Notes: generated from the letters alone by a model not told the origin. A stretch of DNA of 64,000 nucleotides from Rhizobium sp. Root482 (GCF_001426565.1 NZ_LMFA01000021.1:1-64000); one strand, 5' to 3'. Numbered from the stretch's first letter, positions 21,346 through 30,396 are shown. Made by a program: numbers and translations.

Positions 21346-21702
21346 ATGCGTCGCAAGGTTCCTGGTCAGCATCGTCACTTTGCGAAAACCATGCGGACTG
21401 ATGCGACGCTGGCGGAAAACCTGCTTTGGCAAGTGCTGAGCAACCGCCAGCTCGAAGGCTTCAAATTCAAAAGACAGGTCCCGCTTGAAGGCTATATCCT
21501 AGATTTCGTCTGCTTCGAGGCGCGGTTGATCGTCGAGGTCGATGGATTTCAGCACGCGGAGAGCGGTCGCGATCTGGCTCGGGACGCATTCTTTCATGGC
21601 CAGGGTTTTCGCATCCTGCGCTTCTGGAACGAGGAGATCGTGAGGAATCTCGACGGTGCTTGCCTGACGATCCTTTCGGAACTGAGAAACACCGGTGGAT
21701 GA
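21346..21702 (+). CDS. DUF559 (endonuclease-fold) domain protein
   Basis: A 118-residue DUF559 protein, a family related to very-short-patch-repair/restriction-like nucleases (PD-(D/E)xK fold) and common in single-gene accessory patches. Visible: FKFKRQVPLEGYILDFVCFEARLIVEVDG, where D and E-x-D correspond to the nuclease core, then GFRILRFWNEEIVRN. Function undemonstrated. It is flanked on both sides by copies of the same palindromic repeat. Start uncertain: ATG 21346 or 21391. Confidence 0.85.
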   Translation: MRRKVPGQHRHFAKTMRTDATLAENLLWQVLSNRQLEGFKFKRQVPLEGYILDFVCFEARLIVEVDGFQHAESGRDLARDAFFHGQGFRILRFWNEEIVRNLDGACLTILSELRNTGG

Positions 21703-21711
21703 AGGGCCTTA

Positions 21712-21852
21712 CCTCTCCCCTTGCGGGAGAGGATACAAATCAACATCTTAGCTTCAGCTAAGTGTTAGATTTTCTTGGTGAGGGGATCGTTCCTTGTTGG
21801 GGCGTCCTCGCGTCCCATGCCTACCCCCTCTCGCCGAGGGGGAGATAAAAAG
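21712..21852. repeat. Palindromic mosaic repeat, copy 2 (outer end lacks insert)
   Basis: Begins CCTCTCCCCTTGCGGGAGAG palindrome, then core CAACATCTTAGC/GCTAAGTGTTA (21741-21767, inverted relative to copy 1), a TGAGGGGATCG segment, and ends with an uninterrupted CCCCCTCTCGCCGAGGGGG palindrome. The second palindrome is the empty version of the one interrupted in copies 1 and 3. Confidence 0.75.
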
Positions 21853-21888
21853 GGCGCACTGCACCTGTCGGATGCGATAAACCGTGAA

Positions 21889-22071
21889 TTACGTCGGATT
21901 GCAGGTCATGCCATTTCGCCTGGCATTGTCGATGCAATCACTGCGATTCGTATATCCTTGCGTTGATGAGCCAACGATCCGTCCGTTGGTTGCGGTGCGC
22001 CGCCAACGCCAGCCGTCGGTGCCGTTGTAGATTTCCCAGGTATCACCATTACTATCTTTGCAGCTCGCCAT
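21889..22071 (-). CDS. DUF1508-like small protein
   Basis: A 60-residue protein resembling the YegP/DUF1508 fold: WEIYNGTDGWRWRRTATNGRIVGSSTQGYTN corresponds to the repeated (Y/F)E(I/L)Y...G.WRWR.....G.I.A.S..GY pattern. Four cysteines are present (CKDSN, DCIDN, TCNPT) which is unusual for the family. ATG 22071 is chosen over an upstream in-frame ATG (22146) because GGAG lies nine bases before it. Isolated between two repeat copies. Confidence 0.65.
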   Translation of the reverse strand: MASCKDSNGDTWEIYNGTDGWRWRRTATNGRIVGSSTQGYTNRSDCIDNARRNGMTCNPT

Positions 22072-22220
22072 CTCTTGCTCCGATCCAAGCGGGAATCGAG
22101 ACATATTGGATTCTGGAGCAGGCCACCACAAACTTGGCGCAACCAAAAGGTGCGGGCCAGTCCGTTGCAGGCTGCAAACGTGATCGCTTTGTTCGGTGGC
22201 TCGGACATTGTCGGCAGCTT

Positions 22221-22408
22221 ACCTCTCCCCTTGCGGGAGAGGATACAAAATCAACATCTTAGCTTCAGCTAAGTGTTAGATTTTGTTGGTGAGGGGATCG
22301 TTCTCCTTACGGTTGATCCGTGCGTCCATGCCTACCCCCTCTCTTGCAATTTCTAACACTTAGCTAAAGCTAAGATGTTGAAATTGCTTTCTCTCCCGCC
22401 GAGGGGGA
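22221..22408. repeat. Palindromic mosaic repeat, copy 3 (contains two cores)
   Basis: Nearly identical to copy 2 over its first 90 bases (core 22252-22278). Its closing palindrome CCCCCTCTC...GCCGAGGGGG is interrupted by a fold-back of 47 bases (22344-22390, core 22355-22380) flanked by CTCTC on both sides (22339-22343 and 22391-22395), consistent with a 5-base target duplication. Confidence 0.75.
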
Positions 22409-22451
22409 GATAGAGCTTCCGTCTTTTTGATAAACTTAAAAACTTCTCTCC

Positions 22452-22498
22452 TTCAAAACTCAGCACCTCTACCTCTGGTGGAGGTGCTGAGTTTTGAA
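22452..22498. repeat. 18-base-pair perfect inverted repeat
   Basis: Arms 22452-22469 and 22481-22498 (TTCAAAACTCAGCACCTC and its exact complement) around an 11-base loop. It lies just outside the nrdJ terminator. Could be a second terminator or a mobile fold-back element. Confidence 0.7.
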
Positions 22499-22504
22499 TG
22501 CAAA

Positions 22505-22530
22505 AATGGCCCGGGAACTCCCGGGCCATT
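22505..22530 (-). terminator. Terminator of nrdJ
   Basis: An 11-base-pair stem AATGGCCCGGG/CCCGGGCCATT with a 4-base loop; on the - strand it runs into TTTTTG. Positioned 25 bases beyond the nrdJ stop. Confidence 0.85.
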
Positions 22531-22555
22531 ATCAATCATTTATTTTTACCAGCGA

Positions 22556-25500
22556 TCAGCTGCACCCGCTCGTCGCACCACACGTGTCGCACTTTTCACA
22601 TGTCCCATTGCGGACCATCGTAAAATTCTGGCACTCGGAGCACATATTGCCCGTGTATCCTTGCGCGATCGAGCGGATGCGGCGTTCGGTTTCGAGTTTC
22701 TTGGCGTCCGACTTGGCGGCGGCGGCGTCGGCGGCGGCTTTGTCGGAGAAGAGGGCGGTGACGTCGGGTGCGGCCTCGGACGGGCCGTCATCGGCGATCT
22801 CCTCGGCAAGTTCGGCTGCGCGTTCCTCGTAATCGCGCTTGAAGGCGACGATCTCGGAGGTGGCTGCCGACACGGCCGGTTCCAGCTTGCGGACGGCCGA
22901 GCCCGCAAAGGCGGTGACAGTGGCGCCGGTTGCGGCCTTTATGGGGGCGGCGCCGATGGCCTTTGCGGGAGCGGCAGTGGCCGATCCCTTGGGTTCGCCG
23001 GAGGTGCGGTCGATCTGGCCGCTGGTGACGAGCGTCGGCTTGTAGCCACGGGTCCAGCCGGTGGACAAGAGGTTGGTCTTGCCTTCCTCGATGCCCTTGC
23101 CGAGCGCGGTGTTGGAAAAATCCGACGTATCGACATGCGCCAAATCGTGGCGGTTGAGGTAGGAGACGGCCAGTTCCCGGAACACATAGTCGAGGATCGA
23201 CGTGGCGTTCTTGATGGCGTCATTGCCCTGGACCATGCCGGCCGGCTCGAACTTGGTGAAGGTAAAGGCCTCCACATATTCCTCCAGCGGCACGCCATAT
23301 TGCAGGCCGAGCGAGATGGCGATGGCGAAATTGTTCATCATCGCGCGGAAGGCAGCACCTTCCTTGTGCATGTCGATGAAGATCTCGCCAAGCCGGCCAT
23401 CGCCGAATTCGCCGGTGCGCAGATAGACCTTATGGCCGCCGATCACGGCCTTCTGGGTATAGCCTTGGCGGCGGTTCGGCAGTTTTTCACGCTCGCGGGT
23501 GATCCGCTCGATGACCCGCTCGACGATCTTTTCCGTGACGGTGACGGCCTGGGCAGCGACGGGGGCGGCCAGGAAGTCCTCCATGGCGTCGTCATCCTCA
23601 TCGTCCTCGATCAGCGAGGCGTTGAGCGGCTGGGACAGTTTCGAGCCATCGCGATAGAGCGCATTGGCCTTCAATGCCAGTTTCCAGGACAGCATATAGG
23701 CTGCCTTGCAATCCTCCACCGTTGCCTCGTTCGGCATGTTGATGGTTTTCGAGATCGCGCCGGAAATGAAGGGCTGGGCCGCCGCCATCATGCGGATATG
23801 GCTTTCCACCGACAGGTAGCGCTTGCCGATCTTGCCGCAGGGATTGGCGCAATCGAAGACCGGCAGGTGTTCGTTTTTAAGGAAGGGCGCGCCTTCGAGC
23901 GTCATGGCGCCGCAGACATGGATATTGGCCGCCTCGATGTCCTTTTTCGAGAAACCGACATGCTCGAGCAGATTGAAGCTCATATCAGCCAGCTGCTCAT
24001 CGCTGACGCCCAGCTTTTCCTTCAGGAAATCAAGGCCAAGCGTCCATTGGTTAAAGACGAACTTGATGTCGAAGGCAGCCTTGGTGGCACCGTTGATCGC
24101 CTCGATCTTGTCGTCGGTGAAGCCCTTGGCGCGCAGGCTGCCGGGGTTGATGGCCGGTGCCTGGTTGATATTGCCGTGGCCGACAGCATAGGCCTCGATC
24201 TCGGCGATCTGGCTTTCCGAATAGCCGAGCGTGCGCAAGGCTTCGGGAACGGCGCGGTTGATGATCTTGAAATAGCCGCCGCCGGCGAGCTTCTTGAATT
24301 TTACGAGCGCGAAATCGGGCTCGATGCCGGTCGTGTCGCAGTCCATGACCAGGCCGATCGTGCCTGTCGGCGCGATGACCGAGACCTGGGCATTGCGATA
24401 GCCGTGCTTTTCGCCGAGTTCCAGCGCCTTGTCCCAGGCGGCGGTCGCATGGGCGACGAGATCCTGATCCGGGCATTCGCCGTGGATCAGAGCGACGGGA
24501 TTGACCGACAGGCCTTCATAGCCCTGGGTTTCGCCATGGGCGGCGCGGCGATGATTGCGGATGACGCGTAGCATGCTCTCGCGGTTCGGCTTGAAGCCCG
24601 GGAAGGGGCCGAGCTTGGCGGCGATCTCGGCCGAAGTGGCATAGGAGACGCCGGTCATGATTGCCGTCAGGTTGCCGGCAATGGCGCGGCCTTCTGCCGA
24701 ATCATAGGGAATGCCGGAGGACATCAGCAGACCGCCGATATTGGCATAGCCGAGGCCGAGCGTGCGGTACTCATAGGAGCGCTCGGCGATTTCGCGGGAC
24801 GGGAACTGCGCCATCATCACGGAGATTTCGAGAACCAGCGTCCACAGGCGCACGGCATGCTCGTAATCGGCGATATTGATGTTCTTGGTGGCCGCATCCT
24901 TGAACTGCAGCAGGTTCAGCGAAGCGAGGTTGCAGGCGGTGTCGTCGAGGAACATATATTCCGAGCAGGGATTGGATGCGCGGATGGGGCCGGCGGCCGG
25001 CGAGGTGTGCCAGTCGTTCATCGTCGTGTTGAAGTGCAGGCCCGGATCGGCAGACGCCCAGGCGGCATGGGAAATCTGCTCCCAGAGATCGCGCGCCTTC
25101 AGGGTCTTCATCACCTTGCCATCCTTGCGGGCGGTGAGGTTCCAGGTGCCATCGGCTTCCACGGCGCGCAAAAAGTCGTCCTTGAGCGATACGGAATTGT
25201 TGGAGTTCTGGCCGGAGACGGTGAGATAGGCTTCCGAATCCCAATCCGTGTCATAGGTCTTGAACTCGATATCCTTGTAGCCCTGCTTGGCGAACTGGAT
25301 GACGCGCTTGACGTAGTTTTCCGGAACCTGGTTCTGCTTGGCGGCCTTGATTTCGCGCTTGAGGGCAGGGTTCTGCTTGGGGTCGTAGCAGGCGTCGTTA
25401 TCGGCGGTGCAATTGATGCAGGCCTTCATGATCGCCTTCAGGTGCTTGGCGACGATCTTGGAACCGGTGACCAGGCTTGCGACCTTCTGCTCTTCCTTGA

Positions 25501-26392
25501 CCTTCCAGTTGATGTAATCCTCGATATCCGGGTGATCGATATCGACGACGACCATCTTGGCGGCGCGGCGGGTGGTGCCGCCCGACTTGATGGCGCCGGC
25601 GGCGCGGTCGCCGATCTTCAGGAAGGACATGAGGCCCGACGACTTGCCACCGCCCGACAGGCGCTCGCCTTCACCGCGCAGATAGGAGAAGTTGGAGCCG
25701 GTGCCGGAGCCGTACTTGAACAGGCGGGCTTCGCGCACCCACAGATCCATGATGCCGCCCTCGTTGACGAGGTCGTCGCCGACGGACTGGATGAAGCAGG
25801 CATGCGGCTGCGGATGCTCGTAGGAGGATTTCGATTTCACCAGCTTATTGGTGAAGGGATCGACATAGAAATGACCCTGGCCAGGGCCGTCGATGCCATA
25901 GGCCCAGTGCAGGCCGGTATTGAACCATTGCGGGCTGTTGGGCGCGACGCGCTGGGTGGCGAGCATATAGGCAAGCTCGTCGCGGAAGGCGAGCGCATCA
26001 TCCTCGGAGGCGAAATAGCCGCCCTTCCAGCCCCAATAGGTCCAGGTGCCGGCCAGGCGATCGAAAACCTGGCGGGCATCGGTTTCGGAACCGTATTGCT
26101 CTTCCTTGGGCAGGTCCTTCATGGCGGCGAGGTCAGCCTCGGAGCGCCACAGCCAGGAGGGAACGGAGTTTTCCTCGACTCGTCTCAGGTGCTTCGGAAC
26201 GCCGGCCTTGCGGAAATATTTCTGCGCCAGGATATCGGCGGCAACCTGCGAAAACTGTGCGGGGACATCGATATCCGCCAGCCGGAAGACCACCGAACCG
26301 TCCGGATTCTTGATCTCGCTGATCGCCTTGCGAAATTCGATCTCGGCATAGGCTGATTGCCCGGCTTTGGTGAAGCGGCGTTCGATCTGCAT
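22556..26392 (-). CDS. nrdJ: Vitamin B12-dependent (class II) ribonucleotide reductase
   Basis: Reduces ribonucleotides to deoxyribonucleotides using adenosylcobalamin as radical source, an oxygen-independent alternative to NrdAB. The 1278-residue protein has the catalytic-barrel motifs [21 protein letters not shown] (about residue 470) and [23 protein letters not shown] (about 680), and the zinc-ribbon-like C-terminus with CSEC ... CEKCDTCG thought to deliver reducing equivalents. ATG 26392 follows a GAGGA site and gives the usual MQIERRFT start. Two NrdR-like boxes lie 135-185 bases upstream. Confidence 0.97.
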   Translation of the reverse strand: MQIERRFTKAGQSAYAEIEFRKAISEIKNPDGSVVFRLADIDVPAQFSQVAADILAQKYFRKAGVPKHLRRVEENSVPSWLWRSEADLAAMKDLPKEEQYGSETDARQVFDRLAGTWTYWGWKGGYFASEDDALAFRDELAYMLATQRVAPNSPQWFNTGLHWAYGIDGPGQGHFYVDPFTNKLVKSKSSYEHPQPHACFIQSVGDDLVNEGGIMDLWVREARLFKYGSGTGSNFSYLRGEGERLSGGGKSSGLMSFLKIGDRAAGAIKSGGTTRRAAKMVVVDIDHPDIEDYINWKVKEEQKVASLVTGSKIVAKHLKAIMKACINCTADNDACYDPKQNPALKREIKAAKQNQVPENYVKRVIQFAKQGYKDIEFKTYDTDWDSEAYLTVSGQNSNNSVSLKDDFLRAVEADGTWNLTARKDGKVMKTLKARDLWEQISHAAWASADPGLHFNTTMNDWHTSPAAGPIRASNPCSEYMFLDDTACNLASLNLLQFKDAATKNINIADYEHAVRLWTLVLEISVMMAQFPSREIAERSYEYRTLGLGYANIGGLLMSSGIPYDSAEGRAIAGNLTAIMTGVSYATSAEIAAKLGPFPGFKPNRESMLRVIRNHRRAAHGETQGYEGLSVNPVALIHGECPDQDLVAHATAAWDKALELGEKHGYRNAQVSVIAPTGTIGLVMDCDTTGIEPDFALVKFKKLAGGGYFKIINRAVPEALRTLGYSESQIAEIEAYAVGHGNINQAPAINPGSLRAKGFTDDKIEAINGATKAAFDIKFVFNQWTLGLDFLKEKLGVSDEQLADMSFNLLEHVGFSKKDIEAANIHVCGAMTLEGAPFLKNEHLPVFDCANPCGKIGKRYLSVESHIRMMAAAQPFISGAISKTINMPNEATVEDCKAAYMLSWKLALKANALYRDGSKLSQPLNASLIEDDEDDDAMEDFLAAPVAAQAVTVTEKIVERVIERITREREKLPNRRQGYTQKAVIGGHKVYLRTGEFGDGRLGEIFIDMHKEGAAFRAMMNNFAIAISLGLQYGVPLEEYVEAFTFTKFEPAGMVQGNDAIKNATSILDYVFRELAVSYLNRHDLAHVDTSDFSNTALGKGIEEGKTNLLSTGWTRGYKPTLVTSGQIDRTSGEPKGSATAAPAKAIGAAPIKAATGATVTAFAGSAVRKLEPAVSAATSEIVAFKRDYEERAAELAEEIADDGPSEAAPDVTALFSDKAAADAAAAKSDAKKLETERRIRSIAQGYTGNMCSECQNFTMVRNGTCEKCDTCGATSGCS

Positions 26393-27030
26393 CGTCCTCG
26401 TGTCCTTTGTGTGCCACATGCCCGACCGCATGAAAGCGTCGGCCAAAATTATCCCGCCGAGCCGCGCGGGGGAGGATCGCGCAGTCCGTTCTTAATGTCC
26501 GTTCAACTGTGGAAACGGCGTTCCGTTTCCCTGTATCTTGTGCTGATTTTCGCTGCAAACACTAAATATAGTATCAACAGCTTCCTTACGCCAGCTTTAT
26601 GTGACGTATCCGGCGGGCGAAGAGATCACAAAAAATAACCGTCGCGACCGGCGGATCATCCACCGGGGCGCCTGAAACACAGACGATTTTTCCTGAAACA
26701 AACCGGCCTCGTAACTTTCCGGTCCCGCCGCCGCCGCAACGTGAAATCCATTAACGGTATTGAACCCGATTCCGTCAAGGGGTGGTTCATGTCGTATTGA
26801 TGAACACCAGATGTTGTGTGCCGCGGCTGTGGAAAACGGGGACAGACACCAAATTCAGCAAAATCAGGCGCTTCGCCGGCTTGCCTGAAGCTTGGCCCGA
26901 CGATGCGGGCCGGTTTTCAAAATTTTACGGGTAAAAATCCACAGGTCGTTCATCATCGCGATCCTCGGCGATAGCCAAGATCGTGGAAATGTGTTGCTGC
27001 TCTGATTCTGTGCCCCGGCCAGCGAAAAGG
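26393..27030. other. nrdJ upstream non-coding region
   Basis: 638 bases. Holds the NrdR box pair, three DnaA-box-like words (TGTGGAAAC 26508-26516, TGTGGAAAA 26828-26836, TGTGGATTT on the - strand 26935-26943) and a small GGCCCG/CGGGCC hairpin followed by GGTTTT (26894-26917). No credible ORF seen. Confidence 0.55.
26528..26574. promoter_or_regulatory. Pair of NrdR boxes upstream of nrdJ
   Basis: Box 1 (26559-26574) ACACTAAATATAGTAT matches the NrdR consensus ACACWATATATWGTGT at 14 of 16 positions. Box 2 (26528-26543) TCCCTGTATCTTGTGC matches 11 of 16. Their starts are 31 bases apart, the three-helical-turn spacing known for tandem NrdR boxes. Confidence 0.75.
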
Positions 27031-27615
27031 CTATAGCGCGCCGAGATTGATGCCGATCGTGATCGCCCCCAGCGCCGTGCCGGTATCGGGATCGGTGATC
27101 GTCATGCTGGCCTGGGATTGCAGCATCTGGGTCGATTCATCCCGCTCCGCCCGATCGACGAACAGGCTGGCGCTTCCGGCACGGTAGGTTTTCTGCCATT
27201 TGGGCTCGTCGCCCTGCCAGTAATCGGAACTGACCTCGCTTTGCGCGATGCTGAGCCCCTTTGCGTCCATGATCATGATTTCGGTGATGGCGCCGTTCGA
27301 GGCGGCCTGCTTTTCCTTCAGAAATATCGACAGGGGGCTTTTGGCCACGGTCTCGATCAAAGGCTGGGCCGTGCCGGCGCGCTCCTGGCGCCAGGTGGCA
27401 TCCAGGCGCTCGATATCGGTCGGCGACAGATAGGCGTTCAGCCTGTTCTGGCGCCTCAGTTCCTCGACGATACGCGAATCATTCATCCACGGCCGGATAT
27501 TCGTCTCGACATAGGCCGTGACCGGGCCGATATGCACATCGCTTGCAACCGAGGGCAGGGCTGCCAGGATGCAGAGGCCCGCGGCGATCATTGGAACCAG
27601 GGCCTTGCCTCTCAT
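27031..27615 (-). CDS. Secreted PDC-sensor-like protein
   Basis: A 194-residue protein with a signal peptide (residues 1-24, ending SVASD) and a single PDC/Cache-like sensor fold: EIMIMDAKGLSIAQSE followed by DYWQGDEPKWQKTY and a closing ITDPDTGTALGAITIGI strand typical of these ligand-binding domains. There is no transmembrane helix or output domain after it, so it would be a free periplasmic sensor or binding module. An AGGAGGA site precedes the ATG at 27615. Ligand unknown. Confidence 0.75.
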   Translation of the reverse strand: MRGKALVPMIAAGLCILAALPSVASDVHIGPVTAYVETNIRPWMNDSRIVEELRRQNRLNAYLSPTDIERLDATWRQERAGTAQPLIETVAKSPLSIFLKEKQAASNGAITEIMIMDAKGLSIAQSEVSSDYWQGDEPKWQKTYRAGSASLFVDRAERDESTQMLQSQASMTITDPDTGTALGAITIGINLGAL

Positions 27616-27749
27616 CACGTCCGGTTCCTCCTGCCTTGGCGACGGCCCCCGGGGAGCGCGCCGACGATAGAGGCACAGGCATATCAGCAAGGAAAGGCGC
27701 GGGAAAGCCGGTCGTCATGCAACCGGCCAGCGGCGACCCGTCGGCGCAG

Positions 27750-28247
27750 TCAGCCGCGGGCCCCCTTGGCGATCGGCTCCTGGTAGGTAAAGCCCATGTC
27801 CCAGGGGAAATAGATCCAGGTGTCCTGGCTGACCTCGGTAACGAAGGTATCGACTTGCGGCCGCCCCTGCGGCTTGGCGTAGACGGCGGCGAAATGCGCC
27901 TTCGGCAGCATGGCGCGCACCACGGCGGCGGTCTTGCCGGTGTCGGTGAGGTCGTCGATGATCAGCACGCCTTCGCCGCCATCGGCCGTCAGTTCCGGGG
28001 CAATGCCCTTGAGGACCTGCATCTGCCCTTGCGAATCATAGTCGTGGTAGGAGGCGACGCAGACCGTCTCGATCATCCGGATATTCAACTCGCGGCAGAC
28101 GATCGCCGCCGGCACCAGCCCGCCGCGCGTGATGCAGACGATCGCCTTCCAGGTTCCGCCATTGTCGGCCAGCCGCCAGGCAAGCGCGCGCGCATCGCGG
28201 TGAAACTGATCCCAGGAAACGGGAAAGGCTTTTTCGGGAAGTGACAT
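27750..28247 (-). CDS. gpt: Xanthine phosphoribosyltransferase
   Basis: Salvages xanthine and guanine to their 5'-nucleotides with PRPP. The 165-residue product has the PRPP-binding loop [14 protein letters not shown] (about residues 93-106) and the purine-binding C-terminal part WIYFPWDMG, matching Gpt-type enzymes in length. Lies between the PDC-like gene and tRNA-Leu, 42 bases from the tRNA. Confidence 0.94.
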   Translation of the reverse strand: MSLPEKAFPVSWDQFHRDARALAWRLADNGGTWKAIVCITRGGLVPAAIVCRELNIRMIETVCVASYHDYDSQGQMQVLKGIAPELTADGGEGVLIIDDLTDTGKTAAVVRAMLPKAHFAAVYAKPQGRPQVDTFVTEVSQDTWIYFPWDMGFTYQEPIAKGARG

Positions 28248-28289
28248 CTGCGAAGCTCCAGTTGATCGCCGTCGGAATATTTCGTGAAA

Positions 28290-28374
28290 TGGTGCGGACG
28301 ACGGGGGTCGAACCCGTACGGATCTCTCCGAGGGATTTTAAGTCCCTTGCGTCTACCAGTTTCGCCACGTCCGC
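28290..28374 (-). tRNA. tRNA-Leu (anticodon UAA)
   Basis: 85 bases including encoded CCA. Acceptor GCGGACG pairs with CGTCCGC; anticodon loop CTTAAAA; a long variable arm as in class II tRNAs; T-loop GTTCGAC. Confidence 0.95.
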
Positions 28375-28542
28375 GCCGTTTTCCTTTCCGGCACTTGGGT
28401 TATTTCGTCAAGAGAATGTTTTGCAGGCTTTCCTATATGTCTTGCAAAAACCCGCGCCGGCGTTCGGGTCAGTTCTGCGTTGCATCCTTCGACGGGGCAA
28501 CCTCGCGGGCGTCTTGTCCTGTTTGGCAGTGAAGCGAAAAAA

Positions 28543-29316
28543 TCAAATTCGATCTTCGCGGAGCGACCGCGACATGGTGAACAGTGTAAAGCCGATCACA
28601 ATCGAGAAAAATGCCCATCCGATGACATAGCCCACGTCCAGTCCGTTGGCCTTGTAGCCGGGAAAGATGCCGGTTCTGAACCACATGATGATGTGCACCA
28701 GCGGGTTCCACATCAGGAATTCGTGAGCCTGGCGGGGCAATGCGTCGGGGAGGTGGAACACGCCTGATATCAGGAACATGGGACGATTGATCAGGCCGAA
28801 GATCTTCTCGTAGATCGGGAAATCGTTGAACAGGGCGATATTGGCCATGCCGACACCCAGCCCCAGCAAGGTCGCAAGCATGAAGGCTTCCACGGCATTG
28901 CCCAGATTGATCGAGCCGAAATGCTCGGGCTCAGATGTGCAGACCGCAAAGATGATGATGGTCACCAGGACAGATGTAAGAAGCTGAAGAATATAGCGGG
29001 CGACAACCGCATCGATGGGCGCGACGACGGGGTATGAAAACAGGTTCTTGTTTGCCTTGACCGCACCGGCCATGAAGGCGGTCATGCCTTGATAGGCCGC
29101 GAAAGGCAGGTAGCCTGAGGCAAAAAACAGGGCGAAATCCGTACCGATCGCCGGCGCGCGGGCGATCGCCTTGAACAGGAAGCTCATAAGCAGCACATGC
29201 GCCAGCGGGTCGAGGATCGCCCAGATATAGCCTCCGGGCTTGTTTCCGTATCGGGCCGCCGTCTCTCTTATAATCAGCGCTGCGCTCACGCGAAGGTGCT
29301 GTTTAAGCCAGTACAT
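28543..29316 (-). CDS. ABC-2 type polysaccharide export permease (KpsM/Wzm-like)
   Basis: A 257-residue inner-membrane protein with six hydrophobic segments and the N-terminal RETAARYGNKPGGYIWAILDPLAHVLL signature of capsule or O-antigen exporter permeases. AGGAG precedes the ATG at 29316. Such a permease works with an ATP-binding KpsT/Wzt partner, but none is encoded nearby, nor any glycosyltransferase, so the partner must lie elsewhere. It most resembles rhizobial KpsM homologues exporting K-antigen-like polysaccharide. Confidence 0.88.
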   Translation of the reverse strand: MYWLKQHLRVSAALIIRETAARYGNKPGGYIWAILDPLAHVLLMSFLFKAIARAPAIGTDFALFFASGYLPFAAYQGMTAFMAGAVKANKNLFSYPVVAPIDAVVARYILQLLTSVLVTIIIFAVCTSEPEHFGSINLGNAVEAFMLATLLGLGVGMANIALFNDFPIYEKIFGLINRPMFLISGVFHLPDALPRQAHEFLMWNPLVHIIMWFRTGIFPGYKANGLDVGYVIGWAFFSIVIGFTLFTMSRSLREDRI

Positions 29317-29892
29317 GAACGCTCCTTTGCTCGGCACGCTATCGGCAAGAATCTCCGCCGCAGGACCAGTACCCTTAACGGCTTTTCCAAATCCGCGTAA
29401 CAGGAGAAACATGGAGATCGCCAGCCGGACGACCAACGGCGGTGAGAGCGGCTTGGCCGATCGCATGACCGTTTGGCGGGCGCGTCGATGCGACCCAAAA
29501 ATGGCCGGAGAATGTCAGGCCTCTACGGAAAAATCCCATCGACCTCTTCGGCGATGGGGGGCGGCGGACGAATTCGCACGATGCGATGATCCCGGCCGTG
29601 AGGATATGAGGGTGTAACGCCAGGAGATATTCCATCAGGTGAAGGAGGCAATCGCGGCACATCGGGCGGCGGTCCCGCGAGGCCAGGAGGCTCAAGGCCG
29701 GCGCGGCATTAACCCTACGCGTGAAGGTTAATCCGGGTTTTGCGTTGAAGCGGCCCCGGAACCTGTCCTAATAGGCCTGCCGGGGGAGGGAGACCCGGCA
29801 TATTTCAGCACGAAAACATCTCCATGCCCCTTTCCGGCGCCGGAAAGGGGCGCTTTCACTGACCGGTTTCAACACGGATTTCAGCACCCAGA
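29317..29892. other. Non-coding region between the permease and DUF2188 genes
   Basis: 576 bases. Two hairpins are evident: TGCCGGG/CCCGGCA (29778-29800) and a perfect 26-base palindrome at 29826-29851 centred on CCGGCGCCGG, probably the DUF2188 gene's terminator. The rest shows no coding character; short open frames on both strands have no ribosome site. Confidence 0.55.
29826..29851. terminator. Probable terminator (26-base perfect palindrome)
   Basis: GCCCCTTTCCGGC followed by its exact complement, 41 bases beyond the DUF2188 stop codon. No long T-run follows on the - strand until ATGTTTT, so efficiency is uncertain. Confidence 0.55.
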
Positions 29893-30135
29893 TTATTTGT
29901 CTTCGACGATGGCCTCGGGGCGATCGCCGCCGTCCGCATGTTCGAAATGCCAGTGGCCTTTCTGATCCTGGAAGCTGATTTCCTCATCGTCTCCACCGAC
30001 CTGTTGCTCGGCGGCGGCCGCCTTTGCGGCCGCGAGCGCCATGTCCCGGCTTGGAAAAGTTTCGGAAAAGACGTCGGCGAGCTTGTAGGCCCATCCGCCG
30101 TCATGCTCGACGATCGCATATACCACTCTGGTCAT
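29893..30135 (-). CDS. DUF2188 domain-containing small protein
   Basis: An 80-residue DUF2188 protein: VYAIVEHDGGWAYKLADVFSETFPSRDMALAAAKAAAAEQQ is the family's W-x-h-K ... T-A-x-x-A-A pattern, followed by an acidic linker and GHWHFEHA. Function unknown. ATG 30135 has AAGGAGCAGG upstream. An exact EcfG-type promoter at 30197-30222 points at it, giving a leader of roughly 55 bases, so I infer general-stress control. Confidence 0.88.
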   Translation of the reverse strand: MTRVVYAIVEHDGGWAYKLADVFSETFPSRDMALAAAKAAAAEQQVGGDDEEISFQDQKGHWHFEHADGGDRPEAIVEDK

Positions 30136-30194
30136 TTCCTGCTCCTTGAAGCGCGCCTTTGACGGTTGTTGCCGCGGCGCCGATGTGTCGGACA

Positions 30195-30222
30195 GGAACG
30201 GCCGATCCCCGATATTCGTTCC
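30195..30222. promoter_or_regulatory. Bidirectional EcfG (general stress sigma) promoter
   Basis: On the - strand GGAAC-N17-CGTT (30222 to 30197), reading towards the DUF2188 gene; because the element is palindromic at its ends (GGAACG ... CGTTCC), the + strand also reads GGAAC (30195-30199)-N17-CGTT (30217-30220). Both fit the RpoE2/EcfG consensus of Rhizobiales. Confidence 0.75.
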
Positions 30223-30252
30223 GGGCCGCGGCGCGGGCGTTCGCAGCCTATC

Positions 30253-30393
30253 ATGAAAACCGGTGGTTTTGGCATTTTCGCTTCCAAGCCGTCGGCGACC
30301 ACCCTCCCGGTGATGATGAAGCGGCAACACCAGAGCAGCAACGAAAAGGGCGACCTTTCGGCCGCCCCGGTCTCTGCTCATGCCTGTCGCTGA
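30253..30393 (+). CDS. Possible 46-residue ORF downstream of the + facing stress promoter
   Basis: ATG at 30253, about 25 bases after the start point expected from the + facing EcfG-type promoter at 30195. It encodes a basic, Ser/Ala-rich peptide beginning MKTGGFGIFASKPS and stops four bases before the wrbA stop codon on the opposite strand. No ribosome site and no recognised domain, so this may be chance. Confidence 0.2.
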   Translation: MKTGGFGIFASKPSATTLPVMMKRQHQSSNEKGDLSAAPVSAHACR

Positions 30394-30396
30394 TGA

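Noticed and set aside
22427-24571. 714-codon open frame antisense to nrdJ
   Set aside because: Begins in the inverted repeat and runs opposite NrdJ, with no motif; artefact of GC bias.
26393-27030. Possible cobalamin riboswitch before nrdJ
   Set aside because: I saw no B12-box-like conserved core; B12 riboswitches usually repress B12-independent isozymes or transport genes, not nrdJ.
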